From NCBI RefSeq assembly GCF_000010725.1, contig NC_013854.1:2013001-2077000 (forward strand): 64,000 nucleotides of DNA, read 5' to 3'. Shown piece by piece: positions 32,477-43,100 of the stretch. A model generated the notes under the pieces. The model had not been told where the DNA came from. It did not search any database and saw only the letters and a program-made list of their open reading frames with translations. The position numbers were made by a program, and so were the translations under genes. How positions within the stretch are numbered: position 1 is the stretch's first letter; every line of letters starts with the position of its first letter. Source of the stretch: Azospirillum sp. B510. Its GTDB lineage: Bacteria > Pseudomonadota > Alphaproteobacteria > Azospirillales > Azospirillaceae.

Positions 32477-34301
32477 CGAACTCCTTCCCTACTACAACCG
32501 CGAGCTGACCTATCTGCGCCGGATGGCGGCGGAATTCTCGGAGGCGCACCCGAAGATCGCCGGCCGGCTGCGGCTGAGCGCCGACGCGGTGGAGGATCCC
32601 CATGTCGCCCGGCTGCTGGAAGGCGTCGCCTTTCTCAACGCCCGCATCAGCCGCAAGCTGGACGACGAGTATCCGGAGCTGGTGGACACGCTGCTCGACG
32701 TGCTCTACCCGCATTATCTGGCGCCCATCCCGTCGATGGCGGTGGTGCAGATGAAGAGCAGCCCGGACCTGACCGGCGCCCACACCGTGCCCAAGGGAAC
32801 CGAGCTGGAGACCGAGGCGCTGCGCGGGGAAAGCTGCCGCTTCCGCACGGTCTACCCCACCACCCTGTGGCCGGTGGAGCTGGACCAGGCGGTGTTGGCC
32901 GGACGGCCGCTGATGGCCCCGGCCAACCCACGGGCCGGCGACGCGGTGGCGGCGCTGCGGCTCGGCCTGCGCTGCCGCGTCGCCGAGATGAGCTTCACCG
33001 AGTTGGGACCGGACAGCCTGCGCGTCTTCCTGCGCGGCCAGCCGCAGCAGGTCTATGCTCTGCACGAGCTGATCTTCAACAACACGGTCTCGGTGGCGCT
33101 TGCCGACGACGCGAACGACCCGGATCCGGTGATCCTCGGCCCCGACGCCATCCGCCCGGTGGGATTCGGCGAGGAGGAGGGCATGCTGCCCTACCCCGCC
33201 CGCTCCCAGGGCGGCTACCGGCTGCTGACCGAATATTTCGCCTTTCCCGAGAAATTCCTGTTCTTCGACCTGACCCTGTCGCCGAAGGTGCTGCGCCGGG
33301 CCGGCAACCGGATGGAGGTCTTCCTTTATCTGAACAGCACCGACGGCGACCTGGAGCGCGCGGTGTCCAGGGAGAATTTCGCGCTGGGCTGCACCCCGGT
33401 GGTCAATCTGTTCCGCCAGCGGGCGGAGCCGGTGGCGCTGACCCAGACCCAGCACGAGCACCGCGTGGTTCCCGACGCCCGCCGCCCCGGCGCGCTGGAG
33501 GTCTATTCGGTCGACGGCGTGCTCGCCACCGATCCCAGCGGCGGCCAGCGGCGCTTCCTGCCCTTCTACGGCCTGCGCCATGGCGGGGTAGAGGCGGCCA
33601 GCCGCACCTATTACACCGCCAGCCGCCGCCCGGCCGGCGGGCGCGATCCGGGGACGGAGGTGCATCTGGCGCTGGTCGATCTCGATTTCGACCCGTCGAG
33701 CCCGGCGGATTCGGTGCTGTCGGTGGAGACCACTTGCCTGAACCGCGACCTGCCGTCGCAGTTGCCCTATGGCGGCGGCCATCCGCATCTGAAGCTGACG
33801 GAAGGGATGGCGGCGGTGGCCGGTGTGGCCTGCCTGACGCCGCCGACCCCGACCCTGCGCATCGCCGAGCGCAAGGGCCACCGCTGGCGCCTCGTCTCCC
33901 ATCTGCTGCTGAACCATCTGTCGATCTCCGGCGGAGCGGAGGGAACCGAAGCGTTGCGCGAGATCCTGCGGCTCTATGATTTCCGCGATTCCGCCGAGAC
34001 GCGCGGCATCGCCGACGGCATCGTCACGGTGACGACCAGGCGCGGCACCGCGCGGGCGCCGTCGCGGCCGGGCGATGTCGCCTGGGGCGACGCCATGTGC
34101 CGGGGCATCGATGTCGGCATCGAATTCGACCCGCAGCGCTTCAGCGGCAACGGCCTGTTCCTGCTGGCGATGATTCTCGACCATTTCCTGGGGCTGTACT
34201 GCTCGATCAATTCCTTCACGCGGCTGACCGCCACGGTCAAGGGCCGCACCGGAGTGCTCCGCACATGGCCCGCCCGCGCCGGCAACCGCCCGCTTCTGTG
34301 A
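32469..34301 (+). CDS. tssF: T6SS baseplate protein TssF
   Basis: 610 aa, the usual TssF (ImpG/VasA) length. The start LLPYYNRELTYLRRMAAEFSEAHPKIAGRL, then HVARLLEGVAFLNARISRKLDDEYPE and the C-terminal FSGNGLFLLAMILDHFLGLYCSINSFTRL are highly characteristic. It forms TssF2-TssG wedges. The GTG start overlaps the tssE end, and the gene overlaps tssG by 37 bp. Confidence 0.98.
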   Translation: MADELLPYYNRELTYLRRMAAEFSEAHPKIAGRLRLSADAVEDPHVARLLEGVAFLNARISRKLDDEYPELVDTLLDVLYPHYLAPIPSMAVVQMKSSPDLTGAHTVPKGTELETEALRGESCRFRTVYPTTLWPVELDQAVLAGRPLMAPANPRAGDAVAALRLGLRCRVAEMSFTELGPDSLRVFLRGQPQQVYALHELIFNNTVSVALADDANDPDPVILGPDAIRPVGFGEEEGMLPYPARSQGGYRLLTEYFAFPEKFLFFDLTLSPKVLRRAGNRMEVFLYLNSTDGDLERAVSRENFALGCTPVVNLFRQRAEPVALTQTQHEHRVVPDARRPGALEVYSVDGVLATDPSGGQRRFLPFYGLRHGGVEAASRTYYTASRRPAGGRDPGTEVHLALVDLDFDPSSPADSVLSVETTCLNRDLPSQLPYGGGHPHLKLTEGMAAVAGVACLTPPTPTLRIAERKGHRWRLVSHLLLNHLSISGGAEGTEALREILRLYDFRDSAETRGIADGIVTVTTRRGTARAPSRPGDVAWGDAMCRGIDVGIEFDPQRFSGNGLFLLAMILDHFLGLYCSINSFTRLTATVKGRTGVLRTWPARAGNRPLL

Positions 34302-35350
34302 TCGACCGGCTGTTCCGCGCCCCGCACCGCTTCGATTTCTTCCAGGCGGTGCGGGTGCTGGAATGGCAGGCCCGGCGTGATGCGCGCGACCCGCGCAACG
34401 CCCGCCGCCACGCCGTCGGCCATGACCATGACCCGCGCGAGGAGGTGGTGCGGCTGCGCGCCGAGACCTCGCTGACCTTCCCCGGCAATCAGGTGGCGGG
34501 GGCGGAGCCGGGGCAGGACGGACGGCCACCCACGCTGGTCGGCGCCTTCCTGGGGCTGGTCGGGCCGCTGGGCGTCCTGCCGCAGCATTACACCGAGATG
34601 ATGATCCGCAGCTTGCGCGAGCGGAACCGGGCGCTGCGCGATTTCCTCGATGTCTTCCACCACCGCAGCTTCTCGCTGTTCTACCGCGCCTGGGCCAAAT
34701 ACCGGCTGCCGGTGTCCTACGAGCGCGGCCAGGGCGCGCGGGAGCCGGATCCGGTCACCGCCACCCTGTCCAGCGTCGTCGGCATCGCCCAGCCCGCGCT
34801 CGCCAAGCGGCTGACGGTGGAGGACGAGACCCTTCTGCATTATTCCGGCCTGCTGTCGCGCGGCCCGCGCTCCGCCACCGACCTGCAGGAGATGCTGTCG
34901 GAGTTTCTCGGCCGGCCGGTGACGGTGGAGAGCTTCGTCGGCGGCTGGCTGCCGATCGCGGCGGACGGACAGACCCGGCTTCCCGGCCCGCCGGCCCCCG
35001 ACGGCCAGCATTGCCGGCTGGGCATCGACGCGCTGGCCGGCGAACGCGCCTGGGATGTCCAGGGCAAGTTCCGCCTGCGCATCGGCCCGCTGACGCATGA
35101 CCAGTTCCGCGACTTCATGCCGGAGGGCCGCGAGTTCGGGAAGCTGCGGGATCTGGTCCGCATGTATGTCGGACCGGAGCTGGATTTCGAGCTTCAGGTG
35201 AGCCTGGGGGCGCCGGAGGTGCCGGCCGCCCGGCTGGCCGCCGGGGAGGATGACCGCGACGCCACGCGGCTGGGCTGGAACGGCTGGGTGCTGCACGCGC
35301 CGAGCCCGGTCGAGCGCAAGGACGCGGTGTTTCCGATGCAGGATTTGTGA
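34265..35350 (+). CDS. tssG: T6SS baseplate protein TssG
   Basis: About 361 aa from the ATG at 34265 (MARPRRQPPASVIDRLFRAP), inside the end of tssF as in many T6SS loci; an in-frame extension upstream is not TssG-like. HRFDFFQAVRVLE, PPTLVGAFLGLVGPLGVLPQHYTEMM, FLDVFHHRSFSLFYRAW and LRIGPLTHDQFRDFMPEG are family landmarks. It makes the core of the baseplate wedge with TssF. Confidence 0.96.
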   Translation: MARPRRQPPASVIDRLFRAPHRFDFFQAVRVLEWQARRDARDPRNARRHAVGHDHDPREEVVRLRAETSLTFPGNQVAGAEPGQDGRPPTLVGAFLGLVGPLGVLPQHYTEMMIRSLRERNRALRDFLDVFHHRSFSLFYRAWAKYRLPVSYERGQGAREPDPVTATLSSVVGIAQPALAKRLTVEDETLLHYSGLLSRGPRSATDLQEMLSEFLGRPVTVESFVGGWLPIAADGQTRLPGPPAPDGQHCRLGIDALAGERAWDVQGKFRLRIGPLTHDQFRDFMPEGREFGKLRDLVRMYVGPELDFELQVSLGAPEVPAARLAAGEDDRDATRLGWNGWVLHAPSPVERKDAVFPMQDL

Positions 35351-35391
35351 GGCGTGCCGGCGCGGCACCGCCAGAGAAGGACGAGGATCCC

Positions 35392-36933
35392 ATGAGCGAC
35401 TGGAGCGCCGGCTATGTGTCGGACATCGAATATCTGCCGGGCTTCTACCGTGAACAGGGGCCGGCGCATCTGACGCTGAGCTGCCTGATCAACGGCATCG
35501 CCCCGCCCGCGACGGCGAACGGGTTCGATTACTGCGAGCTCGGTTGCGGCCACGGCACCACGGTGGCGCTGTTCGCGGCGGCCAACCCGCAGGGGCGCTT
35601 CCATGCGGTGGATTTCCACCCCGCCCACATCGCCCGCGCCCGCGACGCCGCCGAGGCCGCCGGCCTGACCAACATCGCCTTCCACGAGGCCAGCTTCGCC
35701 GAGCTGGCCGACGGCGAGGGGCCGGATTTGCCGGAGTTCGACTTCGTCACCCTGCACGGCGTCTACAGCTGGGTCAGCCCGATGAACCGCGGCGCCATCG
35801 CGCGCTTCCTGGCGAAGAAGCTGAAGCCGGGCGGGCTGGTCTATGTCAGCTACAACGCCATGCCGGGCTGGGCGCCGATGATGCCGCTGCAACGGCTGCT
35901 CTATGAATATTCCGGTCTGGTCCACCAGCGCAGCGACGTGCAGGTCAAGGCCGGGCTGGACTTCGCCGAACAGCTCCACAAGGCCGGCGCCAAGATCCTG
36001 GGCGACGAGGCGATGTTCGCCAAGCTGCGCGGCGAGACCAAGGCCAAGAACAGCACCGAACAGTCGGTCTATCTGGCCCATGAATATCTGAACGGCAGCT
36101 GGCAGCCGCTTTACCATGTCGATGTCGCGCGCGAACTGGGCGAGGCGAAGCTGACCTATGCCGGCTCCGCCACCCTGTTCGAGAATTATCCGGACCTGTC
36201 GCTGACGCCCGAGCAGCGTCAGGCGCTGGACGCCATCGGCGTGCCCAGCCTGCGCGAGACCTTCAAGGATTATTGCGTCGGCCGCCCCTTCCGCCGCGAC
36301 GTCTTCGTGCGCGGCGCCCGGCGCATCAGCGTGGGCCGGCGCGACGCCATGCTGAGGGAAACGGCGATGACGCTGATCATTCCGCGCGCCGACGCCCGGA
36401 CCACCATCCAGGTGCCGCTGGGCGAGGCGACGCTTGAGGCCAGGCATTACGAGCCGATCTTCGACGCGCTGGCGGACGGGCCGCGCCGGATCGGTGACCT
36501 GATGGAGTTGCCGGAGGTGCGGAAGGCCGGGGGCAACCTGTCGGCGGTGGAGATCGCCGGCATGCTGACCGGCTCCAGCCAGGCCATCCCGGTGCCGAAC
36601 CCGTCGGAACGGGTGACGCCACTGCCGGCCGTGCTGGCCCACAACCGCGCCGCCGCCAACGAACTGGCCGCCAGCGAGGGGCGCAAGAGCACGGCGCTGG
36701 CCGCCTCGGCCGGCGGCTCCGGCCTGCATGTCAGCACGATGGAGGCCCTGCTCTATGACGGGCTCGCCAGCGGGGTGCCGGAGACGCTGGACACGCTGGT
36801 CGCCCACGCGATGCGCCGGCTGGACGCGCCGGAGAATGCCGACGACGCCAGCCGCCGGGCCATCGCCGACAGCATGGACTGGTGCCTGCGCAACAGCCTG
36901 CCGGTCTGGCGCAAGCTGGGCGTGATCGGATGA
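35392..36933 (+). CDS. SAM-dependent methyltransferase with methyltransferase-regulatory domain
   Basis: 513 aa from ATG 35392, with GAGG 5 nt upstream. The N-terminal class I fold has motif I YCELGCGHGTTVALFAAANP and FHAVDFHPAHIARARDAA, then FDFVTLHGVYSWVSP and KPGGLVYVSYNAMPGWAPM. The middle (LAHEYLNGSWQPLYHVDVARELGEAKLTYAGSA) is the regulatory domain seen in a family of bacterial lysine-type methyltransferases. The C-terminal 200 aa are less conserved. It is 41 bp after tssG in the same direction. The target is unknown; a T6SS or surface protein is plausible. Confidence 0.92.
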   Translation: MSDWSAGYVSDIEYLPGFYREQGPAHLTLSCLINGIAPPATANGFDYCELGCGHGTTVALFAAANPQGRFHAVDFHPAHIARARDAAEAAGLTNIAFHEASFAELADGEGPDLPEFDFVTLHGVYSWVSPMNRGAIARFLAKKLKPGGLVYVSYNAMPGWAPMMPLQRLLYEYSGLVHQRSDVQVKAGLDFAEQLHKAGAKILGDEAMFAKLRGETKAKNSTEQSVYLAHEYLNGSWQPLYHVDVARELGEAKLTYAGSATLFENYPDLSLTPEQRQALDAIGVPSLRETFKDYCVGRPFRRDVFVRGARRISVGRRDAMLRETAMTLIIPRADARTTIQVPLGEATLEARHYEPIFDALADGPRRIGDLMELPEVRKAGGNLSAVEIAGMLTGSSQAIPVPNPSERVTPLPAVLAHNRAAANELAASEGRKSTALAASAGGSGLHVSTMEALLYDGLASGVPETLDTLVAHAMRRLDAPENADDASRRAIADSMDWCLRNSLPVWRKLGVIG

Positions 36934-36970
36934 GCGGCCCCCGCCCCGGCCGCCCTCACCCAGGCCGCCG

Positions 36971-37711
36971 TCACCCCGGCGGCATCGCCTCGGCATGGAC
37001 GCTCCGCATGGGGCGCCGCTCCACCTGATGCCGCCACTCCATCGCGTCCTCTTCCCCCTCCCCGTCGCCGGCCCCCTCCCCGTCGCCGGTCCGGAGCGGC
37101 GGCGTGGTCTGGCGCAGCTCTGCCAGCGCCGTCAGCGCCTCGCGGTCGCCGGCCGCCGCCGCGGCCTGGAGCCACAGGGCGGCCTCGGCCGGATCGCGGT
37201 CGATGCCGACACCTTCGCGCAGGCAGAGGCCGAGGCGGAACTGGGCGGCGGGATGGCCCTGCTCGGCGGCGGCGCGCAGCCAGCGCACCGCCTCGGCCTC
37301 GTCACGGTCGACGCCGCGCCCGTCCAGCAGCAGCAGGGCGAGGTTGACCTGGGCCGGAGCCGAGTGCTGGAGGGCGGCAAGCCGGTACCACAGCGCCGCC
37401 TTGGCCGGGTCGCAGGGCACGCCGGCGCCATGTTCATGCATGAAACCCAGATTGTTCTGCGCGCCGACATCGCCCTTGGCGGCGGCGCGACGGTACCAGG
37501 ACACCGCCCGGCGCGGGTCGGGCGGCACGCCGATGCCATTGGCGAGCAGGAAGGCCAGCATGGTCTGCGCCGCGACATGGCCCTGACGGGCCGCGCGCCG
37601 GTACCAGGGTACGGCGGCGGCGACATCCACCGGCCGCAGCCGCTCGGCCATCCGGAACTGGGCGTCGCTGTCGCCCAGTTCGGCTCTCATCCGGGTCCAA
37701 AGCGTGGGCAT
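36971..37711 (-). CDS. Sel1-repeat protein
   Basis: 246 aa from ATG 37711 (MPTLWTRMRAELGDSDAQ), with AAGGTG at usual spacing. At least five Sel1 repeats of about 36 aa are visible, each with A-x-x-W-Y-R-x-A-A and G-V-x-x-D-P: VPWYRRAARQGH, VSWYRRAAAKGD, ALWYRLAALQHS, VRWLRAAAEQGH and ALWLQAAAAAGD. There is no signal peptide, so it is probably a cytoplasmic scaffold. It runs against the flow of the T6SS operon, between the methyltransferase and tssJ. Sel1 proteins are common T6SS accessories, but its job here is unknown. Confidence 0.92.
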   Translation of the reverse strand: MPTLWTRMRAELGDSDAQFRMAERLRPVDVAAAVPWYRRAARQGHVAAQTMLAFLLANGIGVPPDPRRAVSWYRRAAAKGDVGAQNNLGFMHEHGAGVPCDPAKAALWYRLAALQHSAPAQVNLALLLLDGRGVDRDEAEAVRWLRAAAEQGHPAAQFRLGLCLREGVGIDRDPAEAALWLQAAAAAGDREALTALAELRQTTPPLRTGDGEGAGDGEGEEDAMEWRHQVERRPMRSVHAEAMPPG

Positions 37712-37910
37712 GGCATTGGCACCTTCGTCAATTGTCCCCAAGGGGTCCGCCCCACCAACAGCGCGCGCACCGGCCTTATTCCGGCGGCACCCCGTCATGG
37801 TCCATCCCCACGCCCCGACTCTGTGCCGCCGATGCCCCGCGTTCAACCTCTCCAGCCGGCGGTCGAGGAATTGTCACGCCGATTCCTTCGGCCGATTCCT
37901 TTGGTTGAGG

Positions 37911-37939
37911 GTGACCATCCATCCGTGCCCTGCTATATC
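37911..37939 (+). promoter_or_regulatory. Possible tssJ promoter
   Basis: GTGACC (37911-37916) and TATATC (37934-37939) are separated by 17 bp and lie 28 bp before the tssJ start, in the 255-bp gap opposite the Sel1 gene. Since a gene on the other strand interrupts the operon, tssJLM probably needs its own promoter; this is the best match I see. Confidence 0.3.
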
Positions 37940-37966
37940 CGAAGGGATGAGGGGAAAGATGTGGTG

Positions 37967-38614
37967 ATGCAGAGGATTGCCGGCTGGATGCGGATCCGGA
38001 AGACGATTTGGTCCGCCGCCACCCTGGCCGCGGCGCTGGCGCTGCCCGCCTGTTCCTCAGCGCCGCCGGCGCCGACCACGATCAGCCTGACGGTGGCGGG
38101 GGCGACGGCGCTGAACCCCGACCCCAGCGGCCGTGCCTCGCCGGTGATGCTGCGCCTCTATCAGCTCGGCCCCAGCGACGCCTTCGCCAACGCCGACTTC
38201 TTCCAGGTCATCGACCAGGACAAGGCGACGCTCGGCCCGACCCTGCTCGACCGGCAGGAGATGGCGGTGCAACCCGGCAGCCGCCAGACCGTCACCATCC
38301 AGCCCAAGCCGGACGTCAGGATCCTGGCCGTCGCCGCCGCCTTCCGCGCCTATGAGGAGGCGGGCTGGCGCGCCATGCTGGCGGTCGAGCCGAACAAGGC
38401 CAACCGCTTCGTCCTGACCGCCAAGGCCAGCGCCATCACGCTGACCCGCCGGGGCGAGGACGACGACGAGAGCGGCGACACGGCGGCGGAAACGCCCGAC
38501 GGTAACAAGCCTGAAGGCGACAAGCCCGAAGGCGGCAAGCCGAAGACGGAAGGCGCCAAACCGGACCAACAGCCTGCCGCCAAACACAATCTGATCGTGA
38601 AGGGGCCGTCATGA
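37967..38614 (+). CDS. tssJ: T6SS outer-membrane lipoprotein TssJ
   Basis: 215 aa from ATG 37967; an ATG 21 bp later is also possible. A signal sequence (RKTIWSAATLAAALALPAC) ends in the lipobox LPAC. The body (SLTVAGATALNPDPSGRASPVMLRLYQLGPSDAFANADFF) is the TssJ fold, with the loop that contacts TssM. The C-terminal 45 aa are a low-complexity Lys/Gly/Pro/Glu tail (GNKPEGDKPEGGKPKTEG), longer than usual. It overlaps tssL by ATGA. Confidence 0.95.
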   Translation: MQRIAGWMRIRKTIWSAATLAAALALPACSSAPPAPTTISLTVAGATALNPDPSGRASPVMLRLYQLGPSDAFANADFFQVIDQDKATLGPTLLDRQEMAVQPGSRQTVTIQPKPDVRILAVAAAFRAYEEAGWRAMLAVEPNKANRFVLTAKASAITLTRRGEDDDESGDTAAETPDGNKPEGDKPEGGKPKTEGAKPDQQPAAKHNLIVKGPS

Positions 38615-40119
38615 GCGTCCGGCCGCCGTCCGACAAGAATCCGTTCGAGGAGATGGACGACATCGACGCCACGGTGATGCAGCCGATGGCGTTCCAGCGT
38701 CCCGCGGCGCCGAGCGCGACCCCCGCCGGGGTCGTGCCGCCCGCCTTCGGGCAGGGCGCCCCCCCGTCCGCGACCGTGCCGCCCGCCTTCGCTCCGCCGG
38801 CCTTCGCATCCGCCCTCCGGCCCGCCGCCGCCCCGGTCGGCGCGGCCGCCCCCGCCCCGCTCTCCCCCGGCTTCCGGCCGCTGGACGACGCGGCGCTGAC
38901 GGCGCTGGCCGCGGTCAGCGACAACCCGCTGGTCATCGCCGCCGCCCCCATCCTGGCGATGGTGGTGCGGGTGCGCGACCTGCCCCAGCACCGCGATGTC
39001 GAATCGCTGCGCGAACGGGTGATCGCCGAGATGCAGCGGTTCGAGACGGCGACGCTGCGCGCCGGCCTGTCCAACACCCAGATCCGCAACGCCGGCTATG
39101 CGCTCTGCGCCACGGTGGACGATGTGGTGCTGGCGACCCCCTGGGGCGGCCAGAGCCTGTGGGCGCACAAGAGCATGGTCTCCACCATCCAGACGGAGAC
39201 CTGGGGCGGTGAGCGCTTCTTCGACCTGCTGGACCAGATGGCCGACACGCCCGACCGCCACCTGATGGAGCTGGAGCTGTTCTACCTCTGCCTCTCGCTG
39301 GGGTTCGAGGGCAAATACCGGGTCATGCCGCGCGGCCACAGCGAACTGGCCAAGCTGCGCGATCGTCTGTACCGCGTCATCCGCAAGCAGCGCGGCGAGG
39401 CGGAGCGCGACCTGTCACCCCGTTGGCGCGGCCAGGCCGACGGCTTTCGCCCGCTGGCCGCCTCGGTGCCGCTGTGGCTGCCGGCTGCCCTCGTCGTCGT
39501 CCTGCTGGCGGCGCTCTATGCCTGGTTCGTCTATGCCCTGGCCGACCAGTCCGACGCCGCCCGGCGGCGGCTTGCCGCGCTGATCCCGGACAAGCCGGTG
39601 CAGATCGCCCGGATAGAACCGCCGGCGACCCTGCCCACCCCGCCGCCGGGCAGCGTTGTGGCGGGCAGGACGGTGGTGGAGCGCGTCACCCTCGCGCTCG
39701 CCGCCGACATCCGGGCGGGGCTGGTGGAGGTGAGCGGCGGCACCGACGGACGCGTGCTGGTCCGCACCCGGCTGAACGTCTTCGCGTCGGGCAGCGACCG
39801 CATCGAGCCGCGCTATGTCGAGCTGTTCCGCCATGTCGCCGAGGCGCTGCGCCCGGAACAGGGCCGGATTTCGGTGATCGGCAACACCGACTCCGTCGCC
39901 ATCCGCTCGACGCGCTACCGCTCCAACCAGGAGTTGTCGGAGGCGCGGGCGTTCCGGGTGCAGAGGCTGATGACCGACATCCTCGGCAAGGATGCGGGGA
40001 GGGATGGCGGAAGCCGGCTCAGCGCCGAAGGGCGCGGCGACGGCGACCCCATCGCCCCCAACACGACGGCGGAGGGCCGGCAGGCCAACCGGCGCGTCGA
40101 CATCGTGCTGGTGCCCTGA
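38611..40119 (+). CDS. tssL: T6SS membrane protein TssL with OmpA-like domain
   Basis: 502 aa. A Pro/Ala-rich cytoplasmic lead (1-85) precedes the DotU/IcmH domain (about 90-265; NPLVIAAAPILAMVVRVRDL, AGYALCATVDDVVLATPWGG, FFDLLDQMADTPDRHLMELELFYLCLSLGF). One TM spans 286-310. A periplasmic OmpA-type peptidoglycan-binding domain runs to the end (FASGSDRIEP, ISVIGNTDSV, NRRVDIVLV). This is an extended TssL that anchors the membrane complex to the wall without a separate TagL. tssM begins 3 bp later. Confidence 0.97.
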   Translation: MSVRPPSDKNPFEEMDDIDATVMQPMAFQRPAAPSATPAGVVPPAFGQGAPPSATVPPAFAPPAFASALRPAAAPVGAAAPAPLSPGFRPLDDAALTALAAVSDNPLVIAAAPILAMVVRVRDLPQHRDVESLRERVIAEMQRFETATLRAGLSNTQIRNAGYALCATVDDVVLATPWGGQSLWAHKSMVSTIQTETWGGERFFDLLDQMADTPDRHLMELELFYLCLSLGFEGKYRVMPRGHSELAKLRDRLYRVIRKQRGEAERDLSPRWRGQADGFRPLAASVPLWLPAALVVVLLAALYAWFVYALADQSDAARRRLAALIPDKPVQIARIEPPATLPTPPPGSVVAGRTVVERVTLALAADIRAGLVEVSGGTDGRVLVRTRLNVFASGSDRIEPRYVELFRHVAEALRPEQGRISVIGNTDSVAIRSTRYRSNQELSEARAFRVQRLMTDILGKDAGRDGGSRLSAEGRGDGDPIAPNTTAEGRQANRRVDIVLVP

Positions 40120-40122
40120 GCG

Positions 40123-43100
40123 ATGCTGAAACCGATCCTGTCCGCCCTGACCTCCCTATGGTTCCTGACGCTGGCGGCGGCGCTGTCGCTGGGCGCGCTG
40201 GTCTGGTTCGTCGGGCCGCTGATCGCGGTGGCCGGCGCCTTCCCGCTGGCCGACGCGACCGTCCGGCTCGGGGTTGCGGCCGGCATCCTGCTGGTCTGGG
40301 CACTGGCGATGCAATGGTCGCTCTACCGCCACCGCAGCGCCAACGACCGCATGGTGCAGGCGTTGAGCAAGGCGACGCCGGCCACCGCCGCCGGTGCCGC
40401 CAACGGGGCCGATCCGCAGGCCGAGGCCGTCGGCCAGGAGACCGCCCTGCTGCGCACCCGGCTGCGCGACGCGCTCGACCAGCTGCGCAAGGCGCGGTTC
40501 GGCGGCAAATGGGGGCAGCGCTACCTCTACCAACTGCCCTGGTATCTGCTGATCGGCGCGCCGGGGGCCGGCAAGACGACGGCGCTGGCCAATTCCGGCC
40601 TGCGCTTCCCGCTCGCCGCCGAGATGGGGCATGCGGCGCTGCGCGATGTCGGTGGCACCCGCAATTGCGACTGGTGGTTCACCGACGAGGCGGTGCTGAT
40701 CGACACCGCCGGGCGCTACGTCACCCAGGACAGCCAGCCGGCCGTCGACGGCAGGGTTTGGAAGAATTTCATCGCCCTGCTGAAGCGCCACCGCCCGCGC
40801 CAGCCGGTGAACGGCATCCTGCTGGCCGTCAGCCTCGCCGATCTCACGGTGTGGAGCGAGGCGGAGCGCCGGAGCCATGCCGAACAGCTGAAGCTGCGGC
40901 TGAAGGAGCTGCGCGGGCAGGTCGGGTCGCGCGTGCCGGTCTATGTGCTGTTGACCAAGGCCGACCTGATCGCCGGCTTCGCCGAATTCTTCGACGATCT
41001 CAGCCGCGAGGAACGCGAGCAGGTCTGGGGCGTCACCTTCCCGCTCGATGACGGCAAATCGGGGGACGACGCCCCGGTCCACCGCTTCGGCGCCGAGTTC
41101 GACGCGCTGACCGGGCGCATCGCCCGCCGGGTGCTCGACCGCGTCCATGGCGAATCCGACATCCAGCGCCGGTCGCTCGACACCCTGTTCCCGGCGCAGA
41201 TGGCGGCGCTGAAGCCGGCCATCGCCGACCTGCTGGCGGTCATCTTCGAGCCCAACCGCTATGAGGAGCGCCCGCTGCTGCGCGGCGTCTACCTGACCAG
41301 CGGCACCCAGACCGGCGCGCCGGTGGACCGGCTGGCGGAGATGGTCGCCGGCTCCTTCGGGCTGGAGCGGCCGGTGCTGCCGGCGGCCAGCGGCGGGCGC
41401 AGCTATTTCCTGACCCGAACCCTGCGCGAGGTGGTGTTCGCCGAGGCCGGGCTGGTCGGCACCGACGGCGGGATGGAGCGCCGCCGTCGCCTGCTGCGCG
41501 GCGGGGCGATGGCGGCGATGCTGCTGGCCGGGCTGGCGGTCGCCGCCTTCTGGGCCAACAGCTTCACCGGCAACGCCGCCCTGGTCGCCGGGGTCGATGC
41601 CGCCGCCGCCAAGGCGCAGGCCGAGCTGGCGCCGCTCGCCACCGCGCCGCGCTCGCTGACCAGGGTGGACGACACCGATTTCGCCGCCATCGTGCCGCCG
41701 CTGAACACGCTGCGCGCCATCCCCGCCGGATGGACCGAGCCGCCACCGCCGGAGATGACCGGCGGCCTCTATCAGGGCGGCCGGCTGGGGCGGCAAGGGG
41801 CCGATATCTATGCCCGCGCGCTCGACACCGTGCTGCTGCCCCGCGTCTTCCTGCGGATGGAGGAGCAGCTTCGCCGCGAGCGCGCCCGGCCCGACTATCT
41901 GTTCCAGGCGCTGAAGGTCTATCTGATGCTGGCCGGCAAGGGGCCGCTCGACAAGGCGCTGGTGTCGGAGTGGATGGCGCTGGAATGGATGGCCTCGCTG
42001 CCCGGCCCGGCCTATGACGGGGTGCGGCGCGACCTGCGCGGCCATCTCGATACCCTGCTGGCCAATCCGCTGCCCGGCCTGCCGCTGGACGAGGCGCTGG
42101 TGGAGGAGGCGCGGCAGAGCCTGACCCGCTATCCGCTGGCCGAGCGCGGCTTCACCATCCTGCGCGACCGGCCGGAAATCCAGGATCTGGACGATTGGCG
42201 GCTGGTCGACAATGCCGGGCCGCTGGCCGGGCGGGTGCTGGTCCGCCCGTCGGGCAAGCCGCTGTCGGAGGGGGTGCCCGGCCTCTACAGCTATGACGGC
42301 TTCCACAAGGCGGTGCTGCCGGCACTGCCCAAGGTGGCCAAGGCGCTGGTGGACGAGAATTGGGTGCTGGGCCAGCCGAGCAGCGGCCCGCAGGCGCTCG
42401 CCAGCGCCCGGCAGCTCGAACGCGGCATCCTCGCCGTCTATCTCGACCGCTATGCCCGCCAATGGGACGAAATGCTGGGCGACGTGGTGATCGTGCCGCT
42501 GCGCAGCCTGTCCCAGGCCGCCGACGTGCTGAATACTTTGTCCGGCCCGCAATCGCCGCTGAAGCTGTGGCTGACCGCCATGGTGCGCCAGACCACGCTC
42601 GTCCCCGGCCCGACCGACAAGCCGGCCGACGGCAAGGGACCGGCTGCCGGGGGACCGGTTGCCGGAGGGCCGCTGGCCGGGGCGGCGCAGCAGGCGCAGG
42701 CGGCCGGGAAGGCGGTGGAGTCGACCGGCGCCAACGCCGCCTATCTGGCGCGGCTGGCCGGCGTGTCGCTGCAACCGGAGGGGCCGCCGCCGGGCCAGCC
42801 GATCAACGACCATTTCAAGGCGCTGCGCGCGCTGGTCCAGGGCGAGGGCGGCGCGCCGCCCAAGCTGGACGAGTCGCTGAAGCTGCTGGGCGACCTTTAT
42901 CAGCAGATCGCGCGGGCGGCCAACGCGCCCGACCAGAACGGCGCCCTTCTGGCCGGGCTGGCCGGCACCGCCGGGGCCGGTGACGGCAAGGGGGCGGTGG
43001 CGGCGCAGCTGCGCACGCTCGCCCGCGACCTGCCCGATCCGGTCGGCGGCATGGTGGCCGGCGTGGCGCAGAATGCGGCGACGGTCAGCGCCGGCGGGGC

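Noticed and set aside
32469..34301. Possible in-frame 5' extension of tssG inside tssF
   Set aside because: The residues before MARPRRQ do not resemble TssG and are explained as an alternate frame of tssF.
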